The notes beneath the pieces were generated by a model. It did no database searches. It worked only from the letters and a program-made list of their open reading frames with translations, and was not told the DNA's origin. A DNA stretch of 43,413 nt from Terriglobia bacterium (GTDB lineage Bacteria; Acidobacteriota; Terriglobia; Acidiferrales; UBA7541), in NCBI GenBank assembly GCA_020072765.1, contig JAIQGD010000059.1:1-43413 (forward strand). Reading direction: 5' to 3'. Positions 42,069 to 43,413 of this stretch are shown piece after piece. The position numbers and the translations under genes are program-made. Within the stretch, counting starts at the first letter, position 1, and each line of letters begins with the position of its first letter.

Positions 42069-42105
42069 GGGCGCTGCGCCTGTTGGTCGCAGGCGGCGCC
42101 CCCCT

Positions 42106-43413
42106 ATGACACGCACCGCCGATTCGCAGGAAGCCACGGGACTGAACGCCGAGCAGCGCGCGGCGGTCGAGCACGGCGAAGGGCCGCTACTCGTCGTCGC
42201 GGGCGCGGGCACCGGCAAGACGCGCGTCATCACCGAGCGTATCCGCCGCCTGCTCGAAGCCGACTCCGAGCTGGCCGGCGAACACATCCTCGGCCTGACC
42301 TTCACCAACAAGGCCGCGGGGCAGATGAAGCATCGCGTGGTGAAGGCGGCCGGCGAGCGCGCCGAAGGCGTGTGGCTCAGCACCTTTCATTCGTTCTGCC
42401 TCGAGAAAATCCTGCGCGCGGCCAATCCCGATATCCAGCCGCTCGACGACATCGACCACCGCATTCTTCTGCGGCGAAACATCGCCGAACTCGATTTGGT
42501 GATTTTCCGGCGGCTGGCGGAGCCCGCGGAGTTCCTGAAGGATTTCGCCGCGTTCTTTTCGCGCTGCCAGGACGAGCTGGTCACTCCGGACGATTACCAG
42601 CGCTACGTCGACGGGCTGCGCCGCGCCCACGACGCGCGCAAGGCCGCGCTCGAACCCGACGCCCGCCACGCCGCCGAGGAGGAGATGGCCCGGCAGGAGG
42701 AGCTGGCGCGCGTCTATCGCGTGAGCGAGCGCCTGCTGCGCGAGCGCAATCTCTCGACCTTCGGCGCGCAATTGCTGCAGGCGGTCGAGCTGCTGCGCGG
42801 CGATGCCGCGCTGCTCGAGCGCATGCGCGAACAGTACCGCTACATTCTCGTCGACGAGTTTCAGGACACCAATATCGCGCAGCTCGAGCTGCTCTGGCTG
42901 CTGGCGGGCGACCGCCGCAACATCTTCGCCGTGGGCGACGACGACCAGGCCATCTACCGTTTCCGCGGAGCGTCGTTCGGCAGCTTCACCATCTTCCTGG
43001 AACGCTTCTGCGGGCCCGCCCATCCAAAAGGCAATCCGAAGGGCGATACCAAGAACCAAGCGAACGCTAAACCGTTCGTCTCGCTTTCGCAGAATTACCG
43101 CTCGACGCAGCGCATCCTGCGCGTGGCGGGCGAAATCATCGCGAACAACGAACGTTCGCCGTTCCTGCCGCCCAAAAAGCTGACTACGCCGAACCCCGAA
43201 GGCGACAAGATCCGCGTGGCCGAATTCGCCACGTTCGACGAAGAGGCCCACTGGGTCGCCTCGGAAATCGAGCGCCTGCACGACGCGGGCGTCGCGTGGC
43301 GCAGCTTCGCCGTCCTCTACCGCAAGCACGTGCACCGCACGCAGCTTCTCGACGCGCTGCGCCGCCGGCGCATTCCCTTCGTGATCCGGAAATTCTCGAT
43401 TCTTTCGAGCACG
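42106..43413 (+). CDS. uvrD: UvrD/PcrA/Rep-family superfamily 1A DNA helicase, N-terminal part (cut by window edge)
   Basis: 436 residues are visible from the ATG at 42106. The Q-motif/entry is GLNAEQRAAVEHGEGPLLV; Walker A is AGAGTGKT (32-39); motif Ia is LGLTFTNKAAGQMK; then TFHSFC; Walker B and motif II are ILVDEFQDTN; motif III is FAVGDDDQAIYRFRGAS; motif IV is SLSQNYRST. These define a 3'-5' repair or replication-restart helicase; the choice between UvrD, PcrA and Rep needs the missing C-terminus. A short polar insert (about KGNPKGDTKNQANAK) precedes motif IV. A hairpin (GCGCCTG/CAGGCGGC) lies just before the start. The upstream direct repeat suggests SOS induction, as known for uvrD in other bacteria. 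Confidence 0.93.
   Translation, partial: MTRTADSQEATGLNAEQRAAVEHGEGPLLVVAGAGTGKTRVITERIRRLLEADSELAGEHILGLTFTNKAAGQMKHRVVKAAGERAEGVWLSTFHSFCLEKILRAANPDIQPLDDIDHRILLRRNIAELDLVIFRRLAEPAEFLKDFAAFFSRCQDELVTPDDYQRYVDGLRRAHDARKAALEPDARHAAEEEMARQEELARVYRVSERLLRERNLSTFGAQLLQAVELLRGDAALLERMREQYRYILVDEFQDTNIAQLELLWLLAGDRRNIFAVGDDDQAIYRFRGASFGSFTIFLERFCGPAHPKGNPKGDTKNQANAKPFVSLSQNYRSTQRILRVAGEIIANNERSPFLPPKKLTTPNPEGDKIRVAEFATFDEEAHWVASEIERLHDAGVAWRSFAVLYRKHVHRTQLLDALRRRRIPFVIRKFSILSST

Noticed and set aside
42067-42105. Earlier ATG start for the helicase
   Set aside because: It is in frame but has no ribosome binding site, and lies within or before the predicted transcription start.

Overview
The window reads as a chromosomal segment of a GC-rich bacterium, most likely an Acidobacteriota member. 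This is inferred from the gene families (bactofilin, transglutaminase/TPR proteins, Ig-rich secreted proteins, KorAB) and from their arrangement; no rRNA marker is present and I ran no database search. I recognise no rRNA, tRNA or CRISPR.

Positions 1-24.9 kb are a dense housekeeping backbone. It opens with the str operon on the minus strand (rpsL-rpsG-fusA-tuf, tuf cut by the window edge), driven by a consensus sigma70-type promoter about 300 nt upstream of rpsL. Next come a large secreted transglutaminase-like/TPR protein (plus strand), rpsB-tsf-pyrH-frr, rplM-rpsI, a bactofilin, and lexA with an overlapping cupin gene. korA-korB (2-oxoacid:ferredoxin oxidoreductase) follows on the plus strand with a clear terminator. 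Then come an M23 peptidase, a lipoprotein transpeptidase, a DinB-like protein, recA, and a thiolase/zinc-ribbon/3-hydroxyacyl-CoA dehydrogenase operon in which the thiolase is broken by an internal deletion.

Positions about 24.9-42.0 kb are an accessory region: a frameshifted carboxymuconolactone decarboxylase-like gene, a three-gene operon for secreted proteins (small exported protein, matrixin-like metalloprotease, Ig-domain lipoprotein), an aquaporin remnant joined to a duplicated thiolase 5' end, a degenerate C39-like protein and a TPR protein in a lower-GC patch, a luciferase-like oxidoreductase, a Tat-exported flavoenzyme coupled to a NapH/NapG-like iron-sulfur protein, a MoaF-like protein with a Tat-exported NTF2-like protein, and a small secreted protein. 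Six copies of an 80-bp-class dispersed repeat, four with an internal inverted repeat, sit at the edges of these units. Two IS3-like end sequences are also present. Housekeeping resumes with a uvrD/pcrA-type helicase cut by the right edge.

The two strongest new signals are regulatory and structural. First, a direct repeat TTCGCC-N5-TTCGCC (11-bp period) lies in the same orientation in front of lexA, recA (degenerate first half) and uvrD. It exactly fills the spacer of the lexA promoter, so it is a good candidate for this organism's SOS (LexA) operator. Second, the dispersed repeat family delimits the accessory gene cassettes and in one case supplies a -35 box.
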